64,000 nucleotides of DNA from Grammothele lineata. Its lineage: Eukaryota > Basidiomycota > Agaricomycetes > Polyporales > Polyporaceae. The stretch covers positions 1-64,000 of the forward strand of contig NDFF03000120.1 in the NCBI GenBank assembly GCA_002150815.3, in the 5' to 3' direction. A model generated the notes under the pieces. The model made no database searches. It was given only the letters and a program-made list of their open reading frames with translations, and was not told the origin of the DNA. The translations under genes were made by a program, and so were the position numbers. Shown here in pieces: positions 21,129 through 32,255 of this stretch (its first letter is position 1; every line of letters starts with the position of its first letter).

Positions 21129-24100
21129 TGGGCAGGCTTGGGCTTCTACTGCTACTGCTGCACCTGTCACGCTACCACATCCCCCTCTGCTTCCCTTCCC
21201 TTCCCTTCGTCACCTCCCCTTCCTTCTCGCCGTTCCTTCCCCGTTGGACGCTGTGCCGATCATCGTACACCGCCCGCGAAGCTTTGTTGTGCGGTCAAGC
21301 CAAAAGGGTGGACATCTCCTGCCTGAGGGGGGATAGTCATGCAGAAGAGACCATAGAACGCGCACAAACGGAAACGTACATCCGCAGGCGTCCCAATAAA
21401 CTCCTTTGCCTCTTCTCCGGTACCTTCCAAAGCCGATGACAGCAATGGGGTAGATTATCAAGCGCTCACGGACACGAGCGGTGGGGAGGAGGCGGCCCCG
21501 ACGCATTACGGGAGTTTCCAGGAGCAGGAGCAGGCACAAGAGCGGTGGTAGCATCAGAAGAAGCGTCAGGAGCAGCGTCTGAGCATATCTCACACAGATG
21601 TGTATGTACGAGTAAGTGCAGTGCGGGTTAATCTCGAGACGCCACAGGCCCAAGTCCCTTTACTCCCAACCCGTTTCTCGCGGCGCCGCTCAAGCCCAGT
21701 GCGATCACGGTCGGATATCAGCTAGGGCGTATGACGCAGAGCATCATCGAGAAGACCTCGAGCGTCAGGTGCAGGGCCCGCCGTGGACTGAAGCTTCTGT
21801 CTCGTGCATAGGCGACGATAGATGGATGAGGCATTGAGGCGTCCCACAGACCGCGCCGCTGCTGCACCTGCTCAACCGACGACCCCGTCCGATTCGTGCA
21901 TCTGAATCTGATTCGGACCTGCGACGCGGGCCCTAGCGCGGCGCAGCGCGCGGTGGCGCCGCTGGCTCGGAGCACATCTACCATCTACACGTGTGGTTAA
22001 TGGCCCGCTGGTCTGCCGGCATCCCATCCCCTTCGCCAGACGTCGGGCGCGGAAGCGAAGCGACTTCGCGGGCTGCAGCGCGCACGCGAGGGACGCGGGG
22101 GGCACGGGGCCGGCCCACGGGGACGCGTTACGACCTCGGTAATGCGCGGGCCCTGCGGGCGGCCCCGCGATCCTGCGCGATATTACCGTACGCCGCTCTG
22201 CGCTGGGCGTTATGAGCGGGTGCGCACGCAGTGGCCGGGGAGGGAGGATTGCCAGACGGGGCATGCGAAGAGCCTCTTTGCTGCTGATCCCCTGCCTCGG
22301 GGCCGGGCCGCCGCGGCAGAGAAGCGTGGCGGGCGACCTCGAGGCAGGGGAAGGAGGAGGAAGCTGGGGGCTCCCCCCGCACACCCATCGATCGAAGCCC
22401 GCGGGCCGTCGCGCGCAGGGCACTAGAATCGGTGGGCGGCGGCGGGTGCTACGTACCGCTACGTACTGTCCACTTACTCAAAGCTGGAAGTCGCCGCGAG
22501 TGGGTGCCGTCGCGCGGCGCGCCCTGCGAGGGTCGGGCTCACGTACGCGCCGCGCGATGGCCCGCCTTGGTTTTCGGGGAACTTGGGCACTGGGGGAACG
22601 GGGCGTCGCTAGTTGCGAGGGTACGTGTCTCGCCGTACGTAGCCCGCCGTGCGCCGGAAGTGGGCTTGCCCGTCCGGGCGTACGCGTCCGGGTATAGCGT
22701 CCATCCTACTCAAAACGTCCCCTCCCCGGATCGCCTCGAGGTCCAGGCCGTGCATACACGTCGATTCACTACGCACGCGTTGGAGCGTTGAATGGTCGTC
22801 GTACGTACTAGTCCCGAGACGAGACCGGGCGGGGGGAGACGTTGATAGATATCGCCCGCCCGGGGAAAGCCGCACCGCGGTGGTGGCTGCCCTGCAGGCC
22901 TCCTGCGCGCGCGCGAAGACCGTACCATACAGTCATTTTGAGTACTTGAGTCGCAGTTCTGCCGCGAGAAGCGAGGCGCGGGGGGTGGCGATCAGCTGGT
23001 CGTGGACGCGGCCAGGGATTCCATTGCTCGCTCGTACTGCGTGAATGCGAGCGATTACGTACCGAGGTCCGTGGATGCACGCTATCGACGGACAAAATAT
23101 GGTCGAGGACAGTCGAGGGCAGGGCAGGTGGCCCGCTCGGCCGACATGTTCGACGCGGAGGTGAAATGCGTGCCGAAATGATAACATTCGCGATGGGACT
23201 TCGAGTTCCATAACATAACATCCGCGGAGGACGAGAGCCTGGGCGAAGCGTTCGCGGGGCTTGTCCGAGGACGGATCGCGTGAACGACGGGGCCGCATGT
23301 GGGCGTCGAGCTGGAATGCGCGTGTGTGGGTTGAACATTCAATACGCATACTTGAAGGAGCTGACAGCCTGCGGGGTGTGTTATGAATGAACGCCGGGGG
23401 TAGTCAGCACGCACCCTCGATCGCGCGCCGCATCCGCTGGGTCGGGGACGTCCACATGGGCGCGACATGGAATCGTGGACGTGGCCCGCCACGGATGGAC
23501 AGCAAGCACGCGGGGGAGAGAAAGGCTGGGCGGCGAGGCTGAGACGGACGCGGCTGGGCGAGGATGACGAGGACGGGAGGAAACCGGGGTCGGGCGCGTG
23601 CAGGCACGGGATGGCAAAGCGTGCGGTGGAGAGAGCTACCGGATAAGGCAGGCGGCGGTGCAACGAGGCGTCACGGAGGCCGCGCGAGGCTATTAAGACG
23701 GGCGCCTGTCTCGCGCAGTCGACGAGCATGTGCGCGTGTTGAGAACGCGGGTGACGCAAGAGCGCGAGTGACGGTGCCAGTCTCTTTCGCGACGGGTTCG
23801 CGCTCGAGACTCTCCCACCGACGGCATCGACGACGGATCCCAGGCCCGCCGGCAACCTACGCCGTCCCCAGGCTCGCTCTCTTCTCCCGCGCACACACCT
23901 GCCACGCCCTGCCTCCTTCCTGCGCCTGGCCATCGGCGCCCTCATACGGCATCCCATTCATATCCTCCCCCGCGCTGCCCTCCCGCAGCCTTCGCAGCAC
24001 GCGTGCAAGCTCCGCGCCAGGGAACACGTCCCGCCTCGCCCGCGCGAACCACGCCGTCCGACGTGGGGCCCCAGGGCCTGGTCACGTCAATCACCCCGTC

Positions 24101-24522
24101 TGCCCTTGGACGTCCGCGCAGTCGCCCAGTGCCACCACTCACCGTTCGGCGCTCCGATCGCCCCAGTCGAGAAGAGAAGAAGCTCGCCGAGGCGGATGCG
24201 GAAACAGACACGGAACCTCGTCCATCCCATCCACCCTCCCCTTCCTCCAAACGGCCGCCCCCGGCCCCGTTCGCGCGGGGGGCTCCTGCCCCCATGTGCT
24301 GCCTTCTCCCCGCGCTCAGATCTCCCGCCCCCCTCACCGCCTCCAGCCCATAAATCGCCCCCGGTCTCCCCTCTCCCGCCGCCCTCTCTCGCCATGCACC
24401 GCTCGGCAGCTGCCCGCTAGCCAGCTTCCTCTCGCCGCCCCACCACCGCCGCGCCGCCCTCGCGAACCAGCCGCCCATTCCTTCTGTCACAGCTTTCCCC
24501 GCAGCCGACGTCGTTCCTGGAC
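21129..24522. other. 3.4-kb region without a supportable gene
   Basis: Very GC-rich with many overlapping long frames on both strands. Their translations are Arg/Pro/Ser/Ala-rich with no motif, as expected when stops are rare. The stretch probably includes the SPE2 3' UTR and a long promoter and 5' leader of the PP2C gene; 24200-24500 is strongly pyrimidine-rich on the plus strand. A cluster of TACGTA palindromes at 22450-23059 is listed separately. A spliced non-coding RNA cannot be excluded. Confidence 0.45.
22450..23059. promoter_or_regulatory. Cluster of TACGTA palindromes
   Basis: Five TACGTA palindromes lie near 22450, 22460, 22637, 22802 and 23054, with further ACGTAC/GTACGTG variants near 22541 and 22621. 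One copy per 4 kb would be expected by chance at even composition. This could be a binding-site array for a regulator upstream of the PP2C gene. GTACGT also resembles a splice donor, so an unannotated spliced RNA is an alternative. Confidence 0.3.
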
Positions 24523-26674
24523 ATGCGCGTCATTAGCCTCACCCCCGCAACCACCTCCCAGCAGCAGCGCACCCTCGATGAGGTTAAGGACTTTGCCCTC
24601 ACCGACATGGACCGCGGCGGCCAGGAGCGCTGGACATACCGCATGCTCCAGGAGCCCGCCCTGTCCGACCTCCTCGACCGCATCGCCGAGCCCCGCTCCT
24701 TTGCCTCGGGCTCCGTCGACGCCATCTCCTTCCAGCCGTGCAGAACATGGCACCACCGGTCACAAGACCGCTATGTGGTCGAAGAATGGGCGCTCCCCGG
24801 CGGTAGCTGGACCTACGCTGCCGTCTTCGACGGTGAGTGTACGCCGTCGTCGTGTTGCAGAACGCACAGGCTGATCACCTACCCTCGCGGTGGCAGGACA
24901 CATGAACCACGATGCGGTCGACCACGTCTCCCGAATGGTCGGACCCCACCTGAAAAACCGGCTTGAATCCGCCCTGCGCGCTCGGCCGCAACCGTCGACG
25001 TTGCCAAACCTCGTCGGCGACCTAATGCAAAAAACGCTGCGGCGAGTGGACGAGCAACTGATCTCCGACTTTCTCGCACTCCTCCCGCGCGACCCCGCGG
25101 TGCTCCCCGGGCTCGACTCGGCCCGCGCCAAGGCGGTGCTCAACGACAAGTCCTCCTCGAACGGCGGTTTCTACCGCACCGCGCGTGCGTTCGGCGGGAC
25201 GACCGCGCTACTCGCCGTCGTCGATCCGACGCGGAGCCACCTGTGGGTCGCCAACGTGGGCGACTGCGTCGCGGGTACGTCGCCCCCGCCGCCCGCACGC
25301 TCAGACGTGACCTGCCGCGCGCGTGCCCGGCCACCTCGCGCGTGGCAGGTGCACCTCCACTGGGCGGTCGCGCTGCCCCCCTCCCGCACCGCGCAAGCAA
25401 TTGTCGAGAGTGTTGCTGACAAAGATCGTTAGTGCTGGGGGAGAGAGAGCCGCAGCGTCGCGCCCCCGTCGGAACGGTGCTCGGCTCCGCGAGCGCCTGG
25501 CGGGGGACGGTGCTCAACTCTATCCACAACGGCAGCAACCCGGGCGAGCTGGCCCGCATCCGCGCAGAACATCCAGAAGAGCCCGACTGCGCGTGGAACC
25601 GCCGGGTTCTGGGCTTCCTCGCCCCGACGCGCGGTGAGTCCCCTCTCAGCCCTTGCACGCCGGATCAGTCAGGACTCACTCGCTCATCGTCTTTGCATCC
25701 CCGTTCTGCAAACCCGTTTCATCCCGCCGCGTGCTCGTCTGCTCACATGCGACACTCCTACCGGCGGTATTCGCTTGTGCGCCGACCGGCTGCGTCATAT
25801 CTGCAATGGACGCCCCGTGGACCCGACCTGTCGCACCTCCAACGCCATCGACATCAACCATCGTCGACGCATCCGTCTCGCAACTGTCGCACCTCGGCCA
25901 ACGCCGCGCACTCATACACCCCCGATGTCTCGCAATGCAAATACGCCCACCCGCCCCACCTATTCCCCCGCAACGCTCTCGCCCGCCCTGCTGCGCCGCT
26001 GCTGCCGTACGACGGCGCCGTGACCCGCCCTTCTCTCCCTTGCGGCCCGCCACCCGGTTTAACGGTCTGTCTTCTCGACATACCACCTGACGTGCTCTCT
26101 GTTCTACCGCCCGCATTTGTCGTTCCTTTGTTTCCCCTTCCGAATGTTCTCCCGCTTCCCCTCATCCTATCCTATCTCGCAATCGCAAATGCCCCCGCCA
26201 GCGCTCGGCGACGCCTGGCTCAAACTCTCGGCGGCACATGCCGCACTCGTCTTCAAGCACTACGACGCAGACTGGCTCGCAGCCGAGGCCATGGACGCAC
26301 ACGTCGCCCGCATCCGCACCCCGCCCTACCTCTCCGCCGCCCCGGACGTCTACTACCGCGCCCTCGCCCCGCCCTCGCCCGCCTCCGGCCCCGGGCAGAC
26401 GAGGCGGCTGCTCGTCCTCGCGTCCGACGGGCTGTCCGACCTCTACGACGGGTACGCGCACCGGGACATGGCGCGGGAGTGGGCGCAGGTCGCCGGGGCC
26501 GCGCTCGACGCGGGCATGAGGACGGACGCGCGCGGGCGCAGGCCGAACGCGGCGCTCGCGCTGCTCAGGGAGGCGATCGGGGGCGAGGACGCGCAGCTCG
26601 TGTCGAGGAATCTGACGGTGGAGATGGAGGAAAGGTGGATGGACGATACGACGGTGCTCGTGCTGAGGCTGTGA
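24523..26674 (+). CDS. PP2C-family protein phosphatase (pyruvate dehydrogenase phosphatase-like)
   Basis: Metal-dependent Ser/Thr phosphatase. Exons: 24523-24832, 24897-25274, 25433-25633 and 26202-26674, giving 453 aa. PPM motifs appear in order: SQDRYVVEEW (motif 1 region, about residue 84), the metal-binding FDGH at 102-105, FGGTTALLAVV and LWVANVGDCVAV, then SIHNGSNPGELARIRAEHP. The RVLGFLAPTRALGDAWLKL segment crosses the last intron. LLVLASDGLSDL and the C-terminal MDDTTVLVL close the domain. The ARALGD-type signature with NxxEL-xRIxxEHP resembles fungal PDP-type enzymes. The mitochondrial presequence is not obvious, so location and substrate are uncertain. The last intron is 568 nt and stop-free in the exon 3 frame. 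The start was chosen as the first Met that precedes homologous sequence; an earlier start is possible. Confidence 0.85.
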
Positions 26675-27419
26675 CCGCTCGCACCCTCGCGGTAACGGGA
26701 TCATATGGTCGTGTTGCGTTGCCGTCGCTCACGGCTTGCGAGGTATATGCGTGTCTACATACGCTACGACGTCGACAATATGCTTCCGTTGCAGATCGCT
26801 GTCGTCGTCGCTGTCGGTGTATGCGGGGGCGGCCGCTAGAACGGTTTTCTGCCGCACCGCATTCCTTTCGCCATCAAAAAACACGCTTTAGGCACTTCGT
26901 ACATACATAGACATTACGGTACAAGCACACAGCCCCCTGTCGGGGGGCGCATGGCCGGCCTGGGGCACGACTAATAGCCAGAATCCGAAGACGATGACGC
27001 GTTCGGCGTGTCGCGGGACGACCGGGCGGGTAGAATTACATTGATACACGGAAGCGTAGCATTGGCTGACCGTACCACCGACGAGGCACGCGGGTATCCC
27101 GCTGTACACAAAGTAAAGGAGGGAATAGGCAAGTAAGCATCGAGCGAGAGCTGCGACCAGAGAATGAAGTCCTAAGACGAAGGCGAGAGTTATAGGATAA
27201 GTATGCAGGCGGGCGGGCGAGGAGCGTGGGTGAGAATATGTATGTACACAATGGCAATGACACCTAATACACGATGAGCAAAACCGGATGGAGAAGAGAA
27301 GAGAGACGTCGAAGTAGCGGCTACAGTATATATCCAGATCTGTGAAGGAGGCTCCGGCGACCTGATGGGAATGCGGCAACACCGTCACGGAAGGTGGGTC
27401 GGTGGCCAAGGCTACCTGG
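26675..27419. other. Convergent intergenic region
   Basis: 745 bp between the PP2C stop and the transcription-factor stop. Minus-strand frames near 26888-27409 have no motif. I see nothing further. Confidence 0.4.
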
Positions 27420-29160
27420 CTACCGTTTGATACTCACACCCGAGGCCGACGGTGCAGCCGTCACGCGGAACGACGCCGACGCCGACGCCGAGGTCGACGC
27501 TGCAGACGCGGGCGCTGCAGAGGCTGAATCCTCCTCCGGGGGCGTGCGCCCGTTCGCGCGTGCTCGTTGCCTACATATCGGGCACAGCCGAATGAACAGC
27601 TCGACCATCGGCCAGGTGATCATCGCCTAGTACGCGCGGGAAGCCTGTCAGTTAGCCACCTGGAAACAGTGACGGAGAGCGCCGGCAGCGGAGGAGGGGC
27701 GCCACTCACCACGCCGATGCGCCGGGTCTCGAAGAGCATCGTCGTAGACGGGCCGTGGCCGCGGTGGGCGTACACGAGCACGTCGTAGATCTGGTTCTGG
27801 ACCGGCACGCGCTGGAAGACGGCCGCGGACTGGGCGGGGCTGAGCCCGTTCTCCGCGAGCTTCTTGGCGGGCTCCGAGTGCTCCTCGCCGTCGGCCTGCA
27901 TGATGTAGTTGAGCCGGAGCTGCTCCTCGTCCTCCCGGTTCATGTGGTAGAACGCGTCCCGGGGGAGGAGCAGCAGGTGCCGCTTCGTGGAGCCCGCACG
28001 TGCGTGGTGGCACACGGCCCAGAGGTGCAGGCGCTGCGGGAGTCCGACGAGCGTGCTCGTGGATACTGCGCGTGCGAGCTCGGCGTATGTCTCTGCCGGG
28101 AAGGTCGCCGTGTCGCGCAGCTCGGAGGAGAGCCCGAGCAGGAACTTTTGCAGGGCGTCGTCGAACTGGTGCCGTGTCGGCATCTCGATAGCGTTCACGG
28201 CTCGCAGGCTGGACATGATGGCTTCGGGGAGGGGCACGAAGGACGGGTGCGTCCACGGGTCGAAGTGCGGCGTTGTCACGATCATGCCTTGCTCTGGCTG
28301 CGTGACGAAAATACCGGTCAATACCATATTTCTAGAGACCAGGTGTTGTGAGTTGATGTGCGAGAACGCACCCAAGCAAACGAGCCGTCTGGTGCTCGAT
28401 GTTGGAATGCCCCCTCGGGGTCAATCTCCATCGGTGCATCCTCACCACCGGGAATCGGCGGATGCGAACCTGGAGGCGCATATTGCTTGATATGGGGTTC
28501 CGTGCGCTGCTCACCCTCGTACGACGGGCCCGCAGACGGTCCTCCAGGCGAACCATCAGTGAAGGCCGTCCCCGTCCTGTTGCTCATTGATCAAGAACGC
28601 GGCCGTCTTGGAAGCGTACGGCGCCACCGGGCGGTTTCCCACCGGCCCGTGATCGTTGGGAACCTTGTGCCGCTTCTTGGGCGTGTAGTTGCAGTCCGTC
28701 TGGTTGTTCTCCGTGCAGTGGTTGCACACGGGCAAGTTCCGGTCGCACTACAGCCGTGGCGGTGTAGGAACGAGGTGCGGGGGCGGCACGGAATGGACGG
28801 GAGAGACGCACCTTGAGATTGTTCAGGCGACAGCGGTCGCAGCGAGGGATACCGCGGTGTGCGGGGGTGGGAAGCGGGGTGTACTTGCACTCCCTTCCTG
28901 CAGCGAACGCACAGTGATTGCATGTGGGTAGCACACGATCACACTAGTCCCACATAAGGACAGAAGAGGAGGGAATGTGGTCTGAATAAGCGCACCTTGA
29001 GGTTATTCAGGCGACAATGATCACAGCGCGGCTTCCCTCTCCTCCCCTTCCACTGCGACTGTCGCGCCATGAAAATCTTCGGATTGGGAATTTTGATGGT
29101 AAGTTGACTATCGTCGGCGGATTCATTGCCGGACTCGCTCCCTGCTGGTGAGTCTGCCAT
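27420..29160 (-). CDS. Transcription factor with two tandem Zn2Cys6 clusters
   Basis: Nuclear DNA-binding regulator. Exons (minus): 29160-28996, 28943-28812, 28747-28620, about 28576-28372, 28297-27710 and 27626-27420, giving about 474 aa. The first cluster has Cys46, 49, 56, 63, 66 and 74 (RCDHCRLNNLK / CDRVLPTCNHC). The second has Cys90, 93, 100, 107, 110 and 118 (RCDRCRLNNLK / CDRNLPVCNHC). Both fit CX2CX6CX6CX2CX7C, and an intron splits each after the same Lys. A basic patch (TPKKRHK) follows. After a Pro-rich linker comes a globular, largely helical C-terminal region (FDPWTHPSFVPLPEAI to VYAHRGHGPSTTML), then an Ala/Ser tail. Most fungal Zn2Cys6 proteins have one cluster. The third intron (28577-28619, 43 nt) has an alternative acceptor 6 nt upstream. 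Target genes are unknown. Confidence 0.85.
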
Positions 29161-29689
29161 TGGGTGTTGAGTAGGTCTTCTGCGGAGAAGATATGCGAAA
29201 TGTCGGCGTGCTGGATTACAAGCGCGTACCGAAAGGTCATACGTACAGAGGTCGTTGATCTTACAGCGGTGCGGACACCTCGAAAGAAGGATGCGGATGG
29301 TCCCGGGGAGGCCTTGTCACGTGTTTCCGGTGAAAACGGCGGAAGCAGCGGGAAATGAAAGGCCAGGAACACGCTTAGGTGTCCCTCGCGGACAGAAGAT
29401 AGTCAGCGGGGAAAAGGGAGAAGTGGCGAGGGGGAGCCGGGGTGAGTTTGTACAGACAAGAAACCAAATTCGGCCAACCGAACCTAGTCAGCTGTGACCG
29501 TGACTGGACAAAGTCACGCTTGGATCCGCTCCCGGCTCACGCAATCGTTCCTTCTCCTTGCCCTTGCGCAGACCGTCGCCGCAGCCATTTAGACGCCTTT
29601 CCTACGGCCCTCTCTCTACCCGCCTGTGCAGCGCCAGCAACTATTTGGCCGTTGCAGGTTGCTCCTTTTACCCTCCTTCTTTGAACCTC

Positions 29690-30450
29690 CATTCACCAGC
29701 TCCGCCTGGAGGTAACGTAATGCAGAGGTAACAGGTCGATCCGAGGTTCTTCTCGATCAGCTTCCCATAAAAGGTCACCAACGTCTTGCACTGCCCACGC
29801 CCGGTAACTTTGCACGTCCACCGATACTGGACTGACGTCTGACAATTTGAATGAAGACATTCACGTTCAAGGTGGAGAGGCGCTACCCCCACATATACGT
29901 ATGGTCCCACATTTGTGTGTATAATTTTCTGAAATTCGACATATGGTGCACATATGGTCAACTTGAAGTCCTTCATTCACACCCCTGCGTTACCCGGCCA
30001 TATACAGCCCAATGGGCGTACAACTTGTCCACTGCTCCTCCACCCTTCCGCAACGGATGGGGCAAGAACGAGTTTCAAACCCGCTTCAGGAGTATGGTTA
30101 TTGGTCGAGTTCCCACAAATGCCATACCAAACGGTGGCATGATCCTTCAAGCTTCCAGGCTCTGGAGATTCTCGCAATATAGCCATACTGGCATTTTGAG
30201 CAGGAAGCTCAAAACCTTCGCCGCTAAGCGCATGTGTGGCTCACCGCCGAATCTATAGGAGCTCCTGGGTAGCGGACTCCCACAACTGAGCAGGAAGGTC
30301 CGTCCGAGGGTAGCGCAAGGATTGCTCCCTCACCAGCCTCACCCTTGACAGGTATGGTTCGGCCTCAACCTACGAGCGAGAGCCAAGGCTTCTCGGCTGT
30401 TTCTGATGTTGTTGTTGCGGGACTCTCAAGATCTCGACCGTCAACCAGCT
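29690..30450. repeat. AT-richer stretch, possible degenerate repeat element
   Basis: Composition differs from the flanks. CATATGGT recurs 12 bp apart (29940-29960) and GAGCAGGAAG occurs at about 30199 and 30288. A plus-strand frame of 135 codons (29851-30258) has no family motif I know, but includes TRFRSMVIGR, matching MRFRSMVIVR from the SPE2 intron at the peptide level. At 30311-30320 and 30356-30366 are weak matches to tRNA A and B boxes (TAGCGCAAGG; GGTTCGGCCTC), as in some SINEs. The evidence is suggestive only. Confidence 0.3.
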
Positions 30451-31130
30451 AGGTTCAAGGGGCAGGACGTCTGTATTTAAAGAGGAGTATGTATCGCACC
30501 AACGTGTGTGCGGATGCTATGAAGAGCCTGACGTTTTGTGCAGCTAAGAGGGACAGTATGTGTGAGTGTTCGGTCCCGAGACGAGAAGTATGCGCGCTAT
30601 TGACTGGCGCAGCTACAGGCGAGAAGGGACGGAGAGCGCTAGGATGATGAACGTGGGCGATGGTAGGACGGAAGGTTGGAAGATACGAACGTGGCGGGGG
30701 ACGCATGTGGACAAGACGAGGGAGAAGCAGCAGATGGACCGGGAACGCCGCCCGACCAGGCAACTTATCTCCTCCGCGGGGGGGCGTCTATCTTGAGACT
30801 GCCAATCGCATGACGATGGACGGGCGCCTGTGCTGGTCTACAGATATTGTAGGCGTGCAGCGGTCTCCAGTCTCGTTCTCTTTCGCTTGCGACTCGCGCT
30901 GCAACTTCTCTTCCATCCCGATCTAGCCATCCACCCGCCGGTCTCCGCCTCCCCCGACTCGCATCACATGGTTCTTCGCTCCCCACAGCTGCTCGCATCA
31001 GTACAGGGTGCTAATCCCGCCCCCTTCTCTCCCCTGCCAGACTGAATCCCATGTGCTCTGCTCGCGCCCGCGAGCGACGGCGCGCTTCCCAGACCCGTGC
31101 CCCGTCAATCGGCCGCGGTCTATAGCCATG

Positions 31131-31136
31131 TATAAA
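31131..31136 (+). promoter_or_regulatory. TATA box of the secreted-protein gene
   Basis: TATAAA lies 117 bp upstream of the ATG at 31253, between two pyrimidine-rich blocks. Confidence 0.5.
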
Positions 31137-31252
31137 TGCACCCCGCCCTTCAAGTCCCTGCCCCGCCAGCCTTCACTGTTCTTCCCGTCTTCCAACCGCC
31201 CCCACCGCGCCCTCGACCACTGATCGCGCCCACGCCCACATCAGCCTCCAAG

Positions 31253-32255
31253 ATGTTCGCTAGGACCTCTGCCTTCTTCTTCGCCGCTGGTGCCTTCCTC
31301 GTGAACGGTGCGGTCCTGCAGAATGCCCTCTTTGTGAACGGGGCCGTCACGCAGAAGCGCGCTGCCGCCTACTTTGACCCCTCGGCCGGTGGAGGGTCCA
31401 TGTTCATCGACGCTGGGAACGGCCTCGGGGAACCTCTTAACGTGAGCCCGTCTTATGCTTAGCGCGTCGGTCGCACTAAGCTGTGCGTGTTTAAAGGTCA
31501 TTGTCTCGGGCTTGAGCTCCTCGGCTGTGCTCAACGAAGCTGGCATAGTTAACTATGCCAGGGCCATCGGATTGTGAGTGCACCCCGCTCCACCCTGCCT
31601 CGTATTTGGCTCAATGGCACATCGCGCAGCTCGGAGGAGTGCCTGGGCATCCATCTTGGCAACCCCTTCCCTGCAAATCTGGGCGATGGCAACGGGCCAG
31701 TGAACCAGACGATCGAGCTCCGCCAGGACTACGGCGACTCGGAGCTAGGCACCTGCCTCGAGTCCCTCATCGGCGGCAACCACTTCCGGGTCTACTTCCA
31801 GAACGGGACCTCAGCCGACAGCGGCGCTGCCTTCCTCGCGTGAGTCGCCCTGTCCTTCGCTGCCAGGCGAGAATGTGCCCTGACGTCATGCCGCGCCCTT
31901 CTATCTTCTCTTGTCCGCCGACCTTGTGCGCGCGTACACGTGCAGCGTGTCGAAGGAGGAGCCAGCGACAGACAACCACGACATCGTTGCCGACGGGTAC
32001 AACATCGGCCGCGACCAGCTCGTTTCCTCCGCGGTCGGTACGACTTCCTTCGGCGGCGTCACCTACGTGACCACCGCGCAGAACATTACTGGCCTTATGC
32101 CCGCAGGCGCGACCGGGGTGAACCACGGTGCGTGCTGCCTTCGTTTCTCTTCGCTCGATTTTCCCTCCTTCTCGCAAGCTGGGGCTAACCGTGAGGTGGA
32201 TTTAGGTATCGCCGTCGACGGCATCGTCACCGTCCTTACCGTAACGATCCAATGA
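31253..32255 (+). CDS. Small secreted protein of unknown function
   Basis: Exons: 31253-31441, 31497-31573, 31630-31839, 31946-32127 and 32206-32255, giving 235 aa. A signal peptide is clear (SAFFFAAGAFLVNGAV). The segment just after it repeats (FLVNGAVLQNA / LFVNGAVTQKR) and ends in Lys-Arg, a possible Kex2 site that would release the mature protein at about residue 40. The rest is compact, with NARYARAIGF-type and SEECLGIHLGNPFPANLGDG segments, N-glycosylation sites (NQT, NGT, NIT) and conserved-looking CLESLIGGNHFRVYFQNG and HDIVADGYNIGRDQL motifs. I believe similar uncharacterised proteins occur across Agaricomycetes, but I cannot search. No enzyme motif is visible. Every junction is in phase and gives smooth sequence. 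Confidence 0.8.

Larger units (their letters stand above)
29161..31252. other. 2.1-kb intergenic region with possible repeat remnants
   Basis: The first about 450 bp should be the promoter of the tandem Zn2Cys6 gene. From about 29690 to 30450 the sequence becomes AT-richer and contains short direct repeats, listed separately. From 30780 the plus strand is pyrimidine-rich and leads to the TATA box of the secreted-protein gene. No gene is supported. Confidence 0.4.

Noticed and set aside
23082..23957. 291-codon minus-strand frame
   Set aside because: Low-complexity Arg/Ser/Pro translation, no family motif, and competing equally long frames on the other strand.
23564..24874. 436-codon open frame on the plus strand
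   Set aside because: It overlaps exon 1 of the PP2C gene in another frame, and its translation is Arg/Pro/Ser-rich without motifs. In GC-rich DNA such frames arise by lack of stops.
25432..26910. 492-codon frame running through PP2C exon 3, the long intron and beyond
   Set aside because: Only its first 67 codons agree with PP2C. After the intron the phosphatase motifs continue in a different frame, so the long frame is not the product, though the open intron is noted as a finding.
27648..28351. Frames of about 200 codons on both strands inside the Zn2Cys6 gene
   Set aside because: Antisense or out-of-frame shadows of the transcription-factor exon. They are Arg/Ala/Pro-rich and have no motif.
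29851..30258. 135-codon plus-strand frame in the intergenic AT-richer region
   Set aside because: No domain, no promoter or intron context, and competing frames in the same interval. Kept only as a possible repeat remnant.
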